From Actinomycetota bacterium (GTDB lineage: Bacteria; Actinomycetota; Actinomycetes; Nanopelagicales; Nanopelagicaceae): DNA of 48,170 bases. The stretch is from contig CANHRM010000006.1 of NCBI GenBank assembly GCA_947463725.1, forward strand, positions 1 through 48,170, read 5' to 3'. Positions 17,084 through 26,936 of this stretch are shown piece after piece. Each line of letters opens with the position of its first letter. The first letter of the stretch is position 1. The position numbers and the translations under genes were made by a program. Under the pieces are notes generated by a model. That model had not been told where the DNA came from, made no database searches, and saw only the letters and a list, made by a program, of their open reading frames with translations.

Positions 17084-17916
17084 GCCTCAACCACGTTGGT
17101 AAGTAACATCGCCCGGGTCATTGGACCAACGCCACCAGGCATCGGGGCAATGTTTGCCGCAACTTCAAAAACATCAGGATGAACATCGCCCAGCAATCCA
17201 GCTTCAGTGCGCGAAATCCCAACATCCAAAACTGTGGCACCTGGCTTAATCATTTGGGCAGTTAAGAAATGTGCTTGACCAATTGCAGCAACCACGATGT
17301 CAGCTTGTTTAACATGCTTAGCTAAATCTTTAGTGCCCGTATGAGTCAATGTAACAGTGGCATTTTCTTCTTTGCGACTTAGCAATAATCCAAGTGGGCG
17401 ACCAACAGTTAGTCCACGACCGATTACACAAACTTCAGCTCCGGCAATTGATACGTCGTAATGACGCAACAAAGCGACGATAGCTCTAGGTGTGCACGGA
17501 AGTGGTGCTGCGTATCCACTTACTAACCGACCAAGGTTCAATGGGTGTAATCCATCGGCATCTTTGGCCGGATTAATTGCTTCGAGAATCTCTTGCGCAT
17601 TTATGCCCTTTGGCATTGGCAACTGCACTATGTAACCGGTGCACTCTTTAGCTGAATTTAAATCTTTGATTGCAGCCATAACATCTGCTTGCGTTGCAGA
17701 TGCTGGAAGATCAACTCGAATTGAGTTGATACCGACTTCTTGGCAATCACGATGCTTACCAGCAACGTAGGAATGCGAACCTGGATCATCGCCAACAAGC
17801 ACGGTACCTAAACCTGGTGTTATGCCACGAGCTTTTAGAGATTCGGCGCGAGTGCGCAGATCAGCTTTAACAATTGTGGCTAAAGCTTTGCCATCGAGTA
17901 TCCGCACTTTATGCAT
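17074..17916 (-). CDS. folD: Methylenetetrahydrofolate dehydrogenase / cyclohydrolase
   Basis: Bifunctional enzyme converting 5,10-methylene-THF to 10-formyl-THF, the formyl donor for the two purine enzymes upstream. About 280 residues. Motifs: [14 protein letters not shown] with the catalytic lysine, [27 protein letters not shown], the cofactor-binding [13 protein letters not shown] and the C-terminal [16 protein letters not shown] start at ATG 17916, which overlaps the purH stop by eight bases (ATGCATAA); GTG at 17907 is an alternative. The longer in-frame start at 17976 would run deep into purH and adds residues unlike the family. Confidence 0.95.
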   Translation of the reverse strand: MHKVRILDGKALATIVKADLRTRAESLKARGITPGLGTVLVGDDPGSHSYVAGKHRDCQEVGINSIRVDLPASATQADVMAAIKDLNSAKECTGYIVQLPMPKGINAQEILEAINPAKDADGLHPLNLGRLVSGYAAPLPCTPRAIVALLRHYDVSIAGAEVCVIGRGLTVGRPLGLLLSRKEENATVTLTHTGTKDLAKHVKQADIVVAAIGQAHFLTAQMIKPGATVLDVGISRTEAGLLGDVHPDVFEVAANIAPMPGGVGPMTRAMLLTNVVEACE

Positions 17917-19453
17917 GGGAGAAGTGTCTTGTACTAGTGAAGAACATTGCAACATTGGCCGCTTTTGCTGCAGCAATTACCTCTTCATCGCGCACACTGC
18001 CACCAGGTTGGGCGACTGCAACTACACCCGCATCAAGCAATATCTGTAAGCCATCGGCAAATGGGAAGAAAGCATCACTTGCCGCAACAGATCCAGCTAC
18101 GCGATCACCGGCGCGATCAATAGCTAATTTGGCGGAATCCACTCGGTTTACTTGACCCATTCCAATACCTACGGCGGCACTATCTTTAGCAAGCAAGATA
18201 GCGTTGCTCTTGACCGCACGAACTGATCGCCAAGCAAATTCTAAATCATTTAATATTTGCGCACTGACTGGCTCTCCTGAAACTTGCACCCAATTCGCTG
18301 CACTATCACCAGGGGCGTTAATCAAATCACTTTCTTGCAAAAGCGCTCCGCCAGATACGGGGCGTAGCTCGATTGGGTTAATCTCAGTTAAATCACATTG
18401 CAGAATTCGAATTGACGGTTTCTTCATTAATACTTCAAGTGCATCAGCATCAAAAGCTGGCGCGATTAAAACTTCGGTGAAAATCTTCGAAAGTGGTTCG
18501 GCCATTGCTAAATCAACTTTGCGATTAGCGGCAACAACTCCCCCGAATGCCGATACTGGATCGCACTCATGTGCTTTCAAATATGCAGCGGAAATATTTG
18601 TTCCTGTCGCAATTCCGCAAGGATTCGCATGTTTAATAATTGCAACAGCTGGTTCGCTGTGATCCAGCGCTGCTCGCCAAGCAGCATCGGCATCGGTGTA
18701 ATTATTGAAAGACATCTCTTTACCGTGGAGTTGCTTGGCGCCAACTATTCCGTTCCCAGTGGATTTATAAATTACTGCGCTTTGATGCGGGTTCTCGCCA
18801 TAGCGCAAAGTGTTCTCGCGGCGATAGATAGCACCGAACCAAGATGGCAATTTCTCAGACGTGCCTTGCCCACCTAACCAATTCGCGATCGTTAAATCGT
18901 ATTCGGCAGTTGTTCTAAATACTTCAAGGGCAAGCTGTTGACGTTCTTCATTTGTGAAGCCACCTGCATTTAAAGCACTTAATAACTGGTCATATTGGGA
19001 AGTCTTGCTTAGGACTGCAACTGAGCCATGATTTTTGGCTGCGCCACGCAACATTGAAGGACCACCAATATCAATCTGTTCAATTGCTTCAGCAAAGGTA
19101 GCTCCGGCAGCAATAGTTTCAGCGAATGGATAGAGATTAATAATCACTAAATCAAAAGGTGCAATATCAAGTGCGGCAATTGCAGCTAAATGATCGGGAT
19201 TATTCTGATCGGCCAAGATGCCAGAATGCACTCTTGGGTGCAAAGTCTTAACTCGCCCACCCATGATTTCAGGAAAGCCGGTGTAATCGCTAACTTCAGT
19301 AACAGCAATTCCAGCGGCAGCTAAGTTTGCAGCGGTGGAACCAGTAGAGAGAATTTCAACGCCAGCTTTGCTAAGTGCAGCACCGATTTCAAGTAAACGA
19401 TCTTTATCGTAGACGCTTATTAAAGCGCGACGGATCGGTTTGCGATTGCTCAT
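17909..19453 (-). CDS. purH: AICAR transformylase / IMP cyclohydrolase
   Basis: Last two steps of de novo IMP synthesis. 514 residues. The N-terminal cyclohydrolase domain shows [24 protein letters not shown] and [16 protein letters not shown]; the transformylase domain shows [28 protein letters not shown] and the catalytic [11 protein letters not shown]. It follows purN by 15 bases and overlaps folD, so formyl-folate production and use are in one operon. Confidence 0.97.
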   Translation of the reverse strand: MSNRKPIRRALISVYDKDRLLEIGAALSKAGVEILSTGSTAANLAAAGIAVTEVSDYTGFPEIMGGRVKTLHPRVHSGILADQNNPDHLAAIAALDIAPFDLVIINLYPFAETIAAGATFAEAIEQIDIGGPSMLRGAAKNHGSVAVLSKTSQYDQLLSALNAGGFTNEERQQLALEVFRTTAEYDLTIANWLGGQGTSEKLPSWFGAIYRRENTLRYGENPHQSAVIYKSTGNGIVGAKQLHGKEMSFNNYTDADAAWRAALDHSEPAVAIIKHANPCGIATGTNISAAYLKAHECDPVSAFGGVVAANRKVDLAMAEPLSKIFTEVLIAPAFDADALEVLMKKPSIRILQCDLTEINPIELRPVSGGALLQESDLINAPGDSAANWVQVSGEPVSAQILNDLEFAWRSVRAVKSNAILLAKDSAAVGIGMGQVNRVDSAKLAIDRAGDRVAGSVAASDAFFPFADGLQILLDAGVVAVAQPGGSVRDEEVIAAAKAANVAMFFTSTRHFSHA

Positions 19454-19468
19454 TAACTGCGCTGCCTT

Positions 19469-20017
19469 CTACTTTAGCTCGGCCAGAATTTGCGGAATGG
19501 TCGCAACGATGAGACCTCGTTCGATAATCTTAATACGTTCATGTAATGATTCCTCGGTATCAGTTGGTGTGATCTCTATACGTTCTTGTGCGATGACCTG
19601 CCCGGTATCTACACCTTCATCAACCCAATGAATAGTCGTGCCTGTATGTGTGGCGCCAGCTGCCAGCGCATCACGCACAGCATGTGCGCCTGGGAAAAGT
19701 GGCAATAAGGCTGGGTGGCTATTGATCACTTTGAAAGTCTGCACAAATTGTGGAGCCAAGATACGCATAAAGCCAGCGCTGACAACTAAATCTGGTTGAT
19801 ATTTGGATACTAGTGAAAGCAGCTCTTGATCCCAGATTGCTCGGTCACCTACTAGCTCTAGCAATTCAACTTTGATGCCGAATTCATTTGCAATGCCAAT
19901 CACCTTCGCAGTTGGCCGATCACAGATAAGAGCAGTAATTTCGTAATCTTTATCAGCGGCGAAGATTGCCCGAGCCAAAGTGCCCGATCCGCTAGCCAGA
20001 ATTACGACGTTCTTCAT
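19469..20017 (-). CDS. purN: Phosphoribosylglycinamide formyltransferase
   Basis: Folate-dependent transfer of a formyl group to GAR in purine synthesis. 182 residues, typical size. Phosphate-binding glycine loop ILASGSGTLARAIF at the N-terminus; catalytic Asn-His pair in VINSHPALLPLFPG; catalytic aspartate in WVDEGVDTGQVIAQE. The ATG overlaps the upstream membrane-protein stop by four bases. Confidence 0.96.
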   Translation of the reverse strand: MKNVVILASGSGTLARAIFAADKDYEITALICDRPTAKVIGIANEFGIKVELLELVGDRAIWDQELLSLVSKYQPDLVVSAGFMRILAPQFVQTFKVINSHPALLPLFPGAHAVRDALAAGATHTGTTIHWVDEGVDTGQVIAQERIEITPTDTEESLHERIKIIERGLIVATIPQILAELK

Positions 20018-21093
20018 CTGGCTCGATCTAACCTCGGCAAAACTCGCGCCAAACCAATACCTATAGCCATTTCCACGCCGATTGCTAACGTTACTTTCCA
20101 GATAGAAACACCCACGGCACTAAGTGCTTCGGTCATCAGTGATCCGCTGGCAGCCCAGCTAATAAAGGCAATTGCTAATAAAACTAAGGTGAAAGTTTGC
20201 CAAAGAACTTCTGGCCGTTGATTTAAAGTCCAACTAGTTAGCGCGACACCTACTGCTACAAAAAGTAGAACTGCGATTAGCGCCCAGTGAAATTTACCAG
20301 TCGGCAGAGCGCCCAATATCGGCAGGGCTGGAATCTCAGGAACTTGATATGACAATGGTGAGATTATGGTTCCGTTGCCAATTCCAAATCCAACACCGGC
20401 AAAATAACCAATAGTTGCGACCGCAGCATTTGGTAGATAGAGCACATTTAAAATCAGTAGCAAGAATCCACCTAAAATACCCGGCTCAAGAACTTGAGTT
20501 AAATCTTTAACAGTTGCCAAATTAAAAAGTAGAGAGATGCCGAGAACCAAGAATGCAAAACCTAATATGGCAGCAATGATTCTGGTGGCAAAGAAAATTG
20601 GTAGAGATGAAATTTTCCGACGTTCAGCGCTTAACACTGAAAGTGTGGCAATTGGAATTGTCACAAGTGGCGTTAAATACCAAACCGGTTTGACCGCATC
20701 TGTTGTTACAAAGAAAGCAATGGCAGCTGTGATTCCTGCATACAAGGAAACAAATAGCGTGCGAGCTAACGCAATACTTTGATAATCGTTATCTAACCGT
20801 TCGATACTGCGTTTGAAACCACTGCGAATTGCCATAATTGGAAATATCAATGCACCTAGCGGCAAGTAAGTTAACCAACCCGCGGTAGCTCCGGCTGAGA
20901 TGGTTAAGTTAAAAGCTAAATGATGAGCACCCAACCAGAGCCAGACTGCAGCTCGAACTGGATCAGAAGTGTTTCCATTTGTGCTGCCGGCTGTCGCCCA
21001 AGCAATGAGTGAAAGAAAAGCAATCGGTAGTAGTACTACTGAAATACTGCGAACAACTTGAGCCAACGTGACCGCAAGGACTCGCTGGAACAT
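20014..21093 (-). CDS. DUF6350 / PerM-like membrane protein
   Basis: 359-residue protein dominated by about nine membrane helices, with a small loop carrying LPILGALPTGKFHW. The position between sucD and purN is that of the mycobacterial cell-division protein PerM (Rv0955) and of DUF6350 proteins in Streptomyces, so I assign it to that family by context and topology rather than by a catalytic motif. PerM is linked to divisome stability in mycobacteria; whether that role holds here is unknown. It begins five bases after sucD and overlaps purN by four. Confidence 0.75.
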   Translation of the reverse strand: MFQRVLAVTLAQVVRSISVVLLPIAFLSLIAWATAGSTNGNTSDPVRAAVWLWLGAHHLAFNLTISAGATAGWLTYLPLGALIFPIMAIRSGFKRSIERLDNDYQSIALARTLFVSLYAGITAAIAFFVTTDAVKPVWYLTPLVTIPIATLSVLSAERRKISSLPIFFATRIIAAILGFAFLVLGISLLFNLATVKDLTQVLEPGILGGFLLLILNVLYLPNAAVATIGYFAGVGFGIGNGTIISPLSYQVPEIPALPILGALPTGKFHWALIAVLLFVAVGVALTSWTLNQRPEVLWQTFTLVLLAIAFISWAASGSLMTEALSAVGVSIWKVTLAIGVEMAIGIGLARVLPRLDRAR

Positions 21094-21098
21094 TGTTG

Positions 21099-21980
21099 TT
21101 AGCGACCCATAATGGCGCGCAATAAACGCGCCGTTTCGCTTGGGGTTTGACCCACTTTAACGCCGGCTGCCTCGAGGGCATCTTTCTTTCCTTGTGCAGT
21201 TCCGGATGAACCCGAAACGATGGCACCGGCATGACCCATGGTCTTGCCTTCAGGAGCAGTAAAGCCGGCAACATAACCAACTACTGGCTTAGTTACATAT
21301 TCAGCTATGAATGCAGCAGCACGTTCTTCAGCATCGCCGCCAATTTCACCAATCATTACGATCGCTTCAGTTTCTGGATCATCTTGGAATGCACGTAAGC
21401 AATCAATATGTGTAGTGCCAACTACTGGGTCGCCACCAATACCTACAGCGGTACTAAAACCAATATCGCGAAGTTCAAACATCATTTGGTAAGTAAGAGT
21501 TCCGGACTTAGAAACTAAACCAATTGGGCCAGAACCTGTGATATTTGCTGGAATGATTCCAACATTTGATTTACCAGGACTAATTAAACCTGGGCAGTTT
21601 GGCCCGATGATTCGAGTGGTGCCTTTAGTTAGCGAGTAAGCATAGAAACTTGCTGAATCGTGAACTGGAATTCCTTCAGTGATAACAACGACCAGAGGCA
21701 TTGCAGAATCGATCGCATCGATCACAGCTGCTTTTGCAAACTTAGGTGGTACGAAAACAACTGAGACGTTTGCACCAGTTGCTGCCATTGCTTCGCCGAC
21801 CGTATTAAAGACTGGCAAGTTGTGACCATCGATCTCAACAGATTGGCCACCTTTGCCTGGTGTTACGCCACCGACAACTTTGGAACCTGATGCCAACATG
21901 CGGCGAGTGTGCTTAGTTCCTTCAGAACCAGTCATACCTTGAACAATAATTTTTGAATCAGCGTTGATGAAGATCGACAT
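21099..21980 (-). CDS. sucD: Succinyl-CoA synthetase, alpha subunit
   Basis: Alpha subunit of the TCA-cycle enzyme making succinate and a nucleoside triphosphate from succinyl-CoA. 293 residues. CoA-binding region [18 protein letters not shown] and [34 protein letters not shown]; and the phosphorylated histidine in [10 protein letters not shown]. It starts at the base directly after the sucC stop, so the two subunits are coupled. Confidence 0.97.
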   Translation of the reverse strand: MSIFINADSKIIVQGMTGSEGTKHTRRMLASGSKVVGGVTPGKGGQSVEIDGHNLPVFNTVGEAMAATGANVSVVFVPPKFAKAAVIDAIDSAMPLVVVITEGIPVHDSASFYAYSLTKGTTRIIGPNCPGLISPGKSNVGIIPANITGSGPIGLVSKSGTLTYQMMFELRDIGFSTAVGIGGDPVVGTTHIDCLRAFQDDPETEAIVMIGEIGGDAEERAAAFIAEYVTKPVVGYVAGFTAPEGKTMGHAGAIVSGSSGTAQGKKDALEAAGVKVGQTPSETARLLRAIMGR

Positions 21981-23144
21981 TTACTTAGCCGCCAATTCTG
22001 CTGCACGATTTGCAGCGCCATCCATAGTGTCTAGCTGTTCAACTAGCGGGTGTGCTGCTGCCGTTAAAATTGCCCGGCCTTCAACCACATTGTTACCGTC
22101 TAGGCGAACCACAATTGGCTTAGTGGCCTGAGCGCCAAGTAATTCAAGGGCTTGCACGATGCCATTAGCTACCGCATCGCAAGCGGTTATGCCGCCAAAA
22201 ACATTTACAAAGACGCTCTTTACATCTTTATCACCCAAGATAATAGAAAGCCCATCGGCCATAACTTGAGCTGATGCACCGCCACCAATATCTAGGAAGT
22301 TAGCTGGGCGAACACCACCGAATTTTTCACCAGCATAGGCAACAACATCTAGCGTGCTCATTACTAAGCCCGCGCCGTTACCGATAATGCCAACTTGGCC
22401 TTCGAGTTTTACATAGTTCAAATTCTTAGCTTTAGCTGCAGCCTCTAGGGCGTTCTCGGCTGCTTGATCAACAAGTGCTTCATGATCAGGGTGGCGGAAG
22501 CCAGCATTGTCATCGAGAGTTACTTTGCCATCTAGGGCGATGATCTTGCCATCAGAAGTTTTAACTAGCGGGTTGACTTCAACAAGTGTGGCATCTTCAG
22601 AAACAAATGTCTCCCAAAGTTTTACCAGAACTGCTGCAACTTGATCGGCAACATCGGCTGGGAATTTTGCAGCTGCAATAATTTCGGTAGCGCGTGCAAG
22701 ATCGATGCCAACATTTGAATCAACTGGAATCTTTGCCAACTTCTCAGGGGCAGTGTGTGCTACTTCTTCAATTTCCATACCGCCGGCAACTGATGCCATA
22801 ACTAAGAAGGTGCGGTTTGAACGATCAAGCAGAATTGCTAAATAATATTCAGATTCAATCGGAGCAGCTGCCGCAATCATTACGGTGCGAACTTCGTGCC
22901 CCTTAATATCCATACCCAAAATTGCACTAGCTTTTTCGCGAGCATCAGCTGGATCAACTGCCAACTTAACGCCACCAGCTTTTCCGCGGCCACCAACTTT
23001 TACCTGAGCTTTAACGACAACTTTGCCGCCAACTTTAATTGCGGCTGCTTCAGCTTCATCAGCAGTCGTTGCGATCGCAGCTGGCAGTACAGGTACGCCA
23101 TGCTTTTCGAATAGATCGCGAGCTTGGTATTCGTATAAATCCAC
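21981..23144 (-). CDS. sucC: Succinyl-CoA synthetase, beta subunit
   Basis: Beta subunit with an ATP-grasp fold. 387 residues, normal length. N-terminal [19 protein letters not shown], nucleotide-binding [26 protein letters not shown] and the C-terminal [16 protein letters not shown] and [13 protein letters not shown] good ribosome site (AAGGAAAG) precedes the ATG. It is the first gene of the long sucCD-perM-purN-purH-folD-DUF3017 run; about 60 bases separate it from pcrA, with no clear terminator. Confidence 0.97.
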   Translation of the reverse strand: MDLYEYQARDLFEKHGVPVLPAAIATTADEAEAAAIKVGGKVVVKAQVKVGGRGKAGGVKLAVDPADAREKASAILGMDIKGHEVRTVMIAAAAPIESEYYLAILLDRSNRTFLVMASVAGGMEIEEVAHTAPEKLAKIPVDSNVGIDLARATEIIAAAKFPADVADQVAAVLVKLWETFVSEDATLVEVNPLVKTSDGKIIALDGKVTLDDNAGFRHPDHEALVDQAAENALEAAAKAKNLNYVKLEGQVGIIGNGAGLVMSTLDVVAYAGEKFGGVRPANFLDIGGGASAQVMADGLSIILGDKDVKSVFVNVFGGITACDAVANGIVQALELLGAQATKPIVVRLDGNNVVEGRAILTAAAHPLVEQLDTMDGAANRAAELAAK

Positions 23145-23204
23145 TAGTTAACCGCTTTCCTTGTTTACTTAAGAGCGTGAACGCCGCGTGAAACCTGCCT
23201 AATA

Positions 23205-25454
23205 CTAGAGCTTCTCGACAGGTGCATAGCGCAACAGCAAACGCTTATCGCCATATTGGCCGAAGTTAATGGTTGCCTCGCTCTTATCGCCCTCGCCAGC
23301 GGTGCCAACAACTGTGCCCAAACCGAATGTGTCATGTGACACACGATCGCCAATTGCCAAAGTTATTCCAGTCGTTGCTTTGCGCCCAGTCGCTCGAGGT
23401 GGTGGCGCAGTTACAACTCTTGGTTTGCGAATCAGTGATGGAGAAATGACGTTGTGATTTCGCCACTCAATTACATCGGCTGGAATCTCATCGAGAAATC
23501 TAGAAGGTGGGTTGTAATTCGGTGCACCCCAAGAAGATCGATATTCAGCACGTGAAATAAAGAGTCGTTCTTGCGCGCGAGTTAAACCAACGTAAGCCAG
23601 TCGACGTTCTTCTTCAATTTCATCTTTCTCGCCCAGAGTTCGAGAATGCGGAAAGATGCCATCTTCCATGCCAGTTAAAAACACGGTTGGAAATTCTAGA
23701 CCTTTAGCGGTGTGTAACGTCATTAAAGTTACTACCCCGCCATGATCTTCACCTTCGGGAATTTGATCAGAATCCGCGACAAGTGAAACTTTCTCAAGGA
23801 AACCAGAAAGCGAAATTTCTTCATCTTCAGTTAGTTCTTCGAACGGACGTTCTTCATATTCCATGGCAACTGCTAAGAGTTCTTTTAGATTCTCAACGCG
23901 CACTTCATCTTGCGGATCAGTGCTATTTGCCAGCTCAGCTAACAAACCAGATTGTTCAAGCACTGCTTCGACAATAACTGATGGGCGGACTTTTGCTTCA
24001 ACTAAAACTGCCAATGCACCAATCATGGCAGTGAATTGGTTAATTGATTGGGCCGCTTTTGGTGGAATCTCGGGTACTTCAGAAGCTGCAATCAGCGCGC
24101 CCCAGAAGGTATAGCTGCGGGATTTGGCATGTGCTTCGAGGATCTCAAGAGCTCGATCACCGATTCCGCGCTTTGGATAATTAATTACTCGGCGCAATGA
24201 AACCTCATCTTCGGGGTTTGCAATAACGCGCAAGTAACTGAGTAAATCTTTTACTTCTTTACGCTCATAGAAGCGCAATCCGCCAACTACTTTGTAAGGC
24301 AGCGCTGCCCGCATAAATACTTCTTCAAATACACGTGACTGCGCATTGGTGCGATAGAAAACGGCAGTTTGGCCAGGCGTTGAAAGACCTTTATCCATAA
24401 GAGAGCGAACTTCATCTTTTACAAATTCAGCTTCGTCGTGTTCGGATTCAGCAACATAGCCAACTAATGGCGCACCTGCACCGGCTTGTGACCAAAGGTT
24501 TTTCTCTTTACGCGACTCATTTTGGGTAATCACCGCATTTGCAGCGTTAAGAATATTTTGAGTAGATCGATAATTCTGTTCGAGCAAAATGGTCGTTGCA
24601 TTTGGGTAATCAAGTTCGAACTGCATAATGTTTCGAATGGTGGCACCACGGAAGGCATAGATCGATTGGTCGGCATCGCCAACCACGCAGAGTTCAGCCG
24701 GTGGCAAGCCTTCAAGGTCGCTACCAACTAGCTCACGCACCAGAATATATTGCGCATGGTTGGTGTCCTGATACTCATCTACTAAAACGTGACGAAACCG
24801 TGAACGGTATCGAGCTTTCGCTTCTGGAAAACGTTGCAGAACTTCAACTGTCTTTAAAATTAGATCATCGAAATCCATAGCATTTGATTGCTGCAAACGA
24901 CGCTGATAGAGCGCATATACATCAGCCACAACTTCTTGGAATTGATTTGTGGCAGCATTTAAGTAATCGGCCGGCCCCAATAGTTCGTTCTTAGCATTAC
25001 TAATAACTGATTGAAATTGGCGAGGCGGATAACGCTTAGAATCGAGATTTAAATCTTTCGAAACAATTGTGATTAAGCGCAAACTATCGGCGGAATCATA
25101 AATTGAGAACGAATTGCTGTAACCCAATCGCGCTGCTTCTTGGCGCAAGATGCGAACGCAAGCTGAGTGAAAAGTTGAAACCCACATAGATTGCGCAATC
25201 GGACCTACTAACTCTTTGACCCGCTCCTTCATTTCACCGGCTGCCTTATTGGTGAAAGTAATCGCCAAAATTGAATAAGGAGTCGCATTACGCCGTGCCA
25301 TCAAATATGCGATGCGCCTGGTTAGAACTCGAGTTTTGCCAGAGCCAGCCCCTGCCACAATAAGAAGTGGCCCACCTGAATGAACTACGGCAGCGGCCTG
25401 TTGCGGATTAAGCCCCGCAATCAAAGGGTCGTTACTGATTTCGGTGCCGCTCAT
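23205..25454 (-). CDS. pcrA: ATP-dependent DNA helicase, UvrD/PcrA family
   Basis: 3'-5' superfamily 1A helicase for repair and removal of transcription or replication blocks. 749 residues with all motifs: Walker A VAGAGSGKTRVLTRR, Ia FTNKAAGEMKERV, II VDEYQDTN, III VGDADQSIYAFRGA, IV LEQNYRST, V MTLHTAKGLEFPTVF and VI RLAYVGLTRAQERL. The C-terminal piece (GDRVSHDTFGLGTVV to LRYAPVEKL) is the Tudor-like domain that binds RNA polymerase in PcrA. No ribosome site is visible; TAGACT seven bases before the ATG suggests a leaderless transcript. Divergent from the PIG-L gene across 52 bases. Confidence 0.97.
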   Translation of the reverse strand: MSGTEISNDPLIAGLNPQQAAAVVHSGGPLLIVAGAGSGKTRVLTRRIAYLMARRNATPYSILAITFTNKAAGEMKERVKELVGPIAQSMWVSTFHSACVRILRQEAARLGYSNSFSIYDSADSLRLITIVSKDLNLDSKRYPPRQFQSVISNAKNELLGPADYLNAATNQFQEVVADVYALYQRRLQQSNAMDFDDLILKTVEVLQRFPEAKARYRSRFRHVLVDEYQDTNHAQYILVRELVGSDLEGLPPAELCVVGDADQSIYAFRGATIRNIMQFELDYPNATTILLEQNYRSTQNILNAANAVITQNESRKEKNLWSQAGAGAPLVGYVAESEHDEAEFVKDEVRSLMDKGLSTPGQTAVFYRTNAQSRVFEEVFMRAALPYKVVGGLRFYERKEVKDLLSYLRVIANPEDEVSLRRVINYPKRGIGDRALEILEAHAKSRSYTFWGALIAASEVPEIPPKAAQSINQFTAMIGALAVLVEAKVRPSVIVEAVLEQSGLLAELANSTDPQDEVRVENLKELLAVAMEYEERPFEELTEDEEISLSGFLEKVSLVADSDQIPEGEDHGGVVTLMTLHTAKGLEFPTVFLTGMEDGIFPHSRTLGEKDEIEEERRLAYVGLTRAQERLFISRAEYRSSWGAPNYNPPSRFLDEIPADVIEWRNHNVISPSLIRKPRVVTAPPPRATGRKATTGITLAIGDRVSHDTFGLGTVVGTAGEGDKSEATINFGQYGDKRLLLRYAPVEKL

Positions 25455-25461
25455 GGCGCGC

Positions 25462-25467
25462 AGTCTA
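25462..25467 (-). promoter_or_regulatory. Candidate -10 box for leaderless pcrA
   Basis: Minus-strand TAGACT ends seven bases before the pcrA ATG, with no purine-rich ribosome site between. Same layout as at 8662 and 36742. A -35 box is not evident. Confidence 0.4.
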
Positions 25468-25506
25468 TTAGGCTACGGCGACAGAATTCTTTAAGGGAGC
25501 AGACAC

Positions 25507-26229
25507 ATGGAACCGATCGCCGATAGTGAGATCAAGCGAGTTCTCGTTGTTAATGCTCACCCAGATGATTCTGATTTCGGTGCATCAGGCACCATCGCGC
25601 AATGGGTAAAAGCTGGCATTGAAGTTGGTTACGTTCTTTGCACAAATGGTGATCAAGGTGGCGAAGAATCCGGAATCCCCATGGAAGAAATGCCACAAGT
25701 ACGTCAACGCGAACAACGCGAAGCTGGCGCAATTATCGGCGTCACCGATATTACATTTTTGAATTATCGCGATGGTTGGCTCGAACCAACAATTGCGCTT
25801 CGTAAAGATATTGTGCGCGAGATTCGCCGCTTTAAACCAGATCGCTTAGTTTGCCAAAGCCCAGAACGTAATTGGGATCGCATCGGAGCCAGCCACCCAG
25901 ATCACCTAGCTGCAGGCGAATCAGCCATTCAAGCGGTTTATCCAGATGCCCGAAATCCCTTTGCATTTACTGATTTAAGGGAAGCTGGCCACGAACCTTG
26001 GCGAGTGAAGGAAGTTTGGGTTATGGGCCATGCGCAACCAGATCATTGGGTTGATATCACTGAATCTTTTCCGCTAAAAGTTAAGGTACTGCAAGCCCAT
26101 GCTTCACAAACTGCGCACAATAAAGAGTTAGAAAATATGTTGCGTGAATGGGGAATGCGCAATGCTGCCAATGGTGGTTTTGCTGATGGAGTTATTGCCG
26201 AATCTTTTAAAATCGTAAATACAAATTAA
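25507..26229 (+). CDS. PIG-L family deacetylase (LmbE-like)
   Basis: Zinc-dependent N-acetyl-sugar deacetylase or amidase superfamily. 240 residues. Metal ligands lie in VVNAHPDDSDFGASG at the N-terminus and in the third-ligand motif ASHPDHLAAGE around residue 137. TNGDQGG is the usual loop after the second strand. Family members include MshB and Mca of mycothiol metabolism and several GlcNAc deacetylases, but the sequence does not tell me the substrate. AAGGGAG precedes the ATG. It is monocistronic; its stop overlaps the convergent cyclophilin stop by three bases. Confidence 0.88.
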   Translation: MEPIADSEIKRVLVVNAHPDDSDFGASGTIAQWVKAGIEVGYVLCTNGDQGGEESGIPMEEMPQVRQREQREAGAIIGVTDITFLNYRDGWLEPTIALRKDIVREIRRFKPDRLVCQSPERNWDRIGASHPDHLAAGESAIQAVYPDARNPFAFTDLREAGHEPWRVKEVWVMGHAQPDHWVDITESFPLKVKVLQAHASQTAHNKELENMLREWGMRNAANGGFADGVIAESFKIVNTN

Positions 26230-26909
26230 CGAACGATGACGCGGCGAATCTCAACATTTTGAATTGGGAAGCCATCACCGTTGTAGTAATACTTACCATC
26301 TTGGCCTTGCTTTGCAGCGCCCACAGCAGCAATAGCGCGCAGAATTTCTAAGCCGCTAGTGATGTGACCCCAAATTGTGTAATAAGGGTTAAGTGCTGAG
26401 TCTTCATAAACAAAGAAGAACTGGCTGCCGTTTGTATTCTTGCCTGAATTAGCCATTGCAATAGTGCCAGCTGGATAAGTAATTGTTTCGCCAACTGGCA
26501 AATTCTCATCAGGAATACCGATCCAGGGTTTGCGATTATAAACAGGTCCACCGCTAGCGGAGGCAGTTGGATCGCCACATTGCAGAACGTATAGTCCTTG
26601 CGTAGTTAAGCGATGACAGAGAGTTGAATTATAAAAACCGCGGCTGGCAAGAGTTGCTAACGCAGTTAAAGTTTGCGGAGCTTTATCGCCAACAGTTTCG
26701 ACCACAATATTTCCGCAATTAGTTACGAAGGTAAATGTATTTGGTAAGGATTTGGCCACAGACTTAGGTTGTAAAACCGAAGGAGATGAATGTGGTTTAG
26801 AAGTTGCCTTGGTACAAATCTTTACTGGCTCTTTTGGAGATGCTGAAACGGCTGGAGCTAGCGAAATAGCCATGCCCAGTGAAAGTGCCAAAACCAAAAT
26901 ACGTTTCAT
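26226..26909 (-). CDS. Exported cyclophilin-type peptidyl-prolyl isomerase
   Basis: 227-residue protein with a signal peptide (MKR, hydrophobic core, cleavage near VSASPKE at about residue 23) followed by a cyclophilin domain from about residue 55. Matches include NCGNIVVETVGDKAPQTL, STLCHRL with the catalytic arginine, GDPTASASGGPVY, GTIAMANSGKNTNGSQFF and the late YYTIWGHITSG. It would assist folding of exported proteins outside the membrane. The mature N-terminus has a short Ser/Lys/Pro-rich linker. It is the last gene after guaA, 27 bases downstream. Confidence 0.92.
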   Translation of the reverse strand: MKRILVLALSLGMAISLAPAVSASPKEPVKICTKATSKPHSSPSVLQPKSVAKSLPNTFTFVTNCGNIVVETVGDKAPQTLTALATLASRGFYNSTLCHRLTTQGLYVLQCGDPTASASGGPVYNRKPWIGIPDENLPVGETITYPAGTIAMANSGKNTNGSQFFFVYEDSALNPYYTIWGHITSGLEILRAIAAVGAAKQGQDGKYYYNGDGFPIQNVEIRRVIVR

Positions 26910-26936
26910 AGGGATAAAGAATACCGACTGCTCGGC

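Noticed and set aside
18204-18662. 152-residue plus-strand reading frame inside purH
   Set aside because: It is antisense to well-conserved purH, with no ribosome site or recognisable domain.
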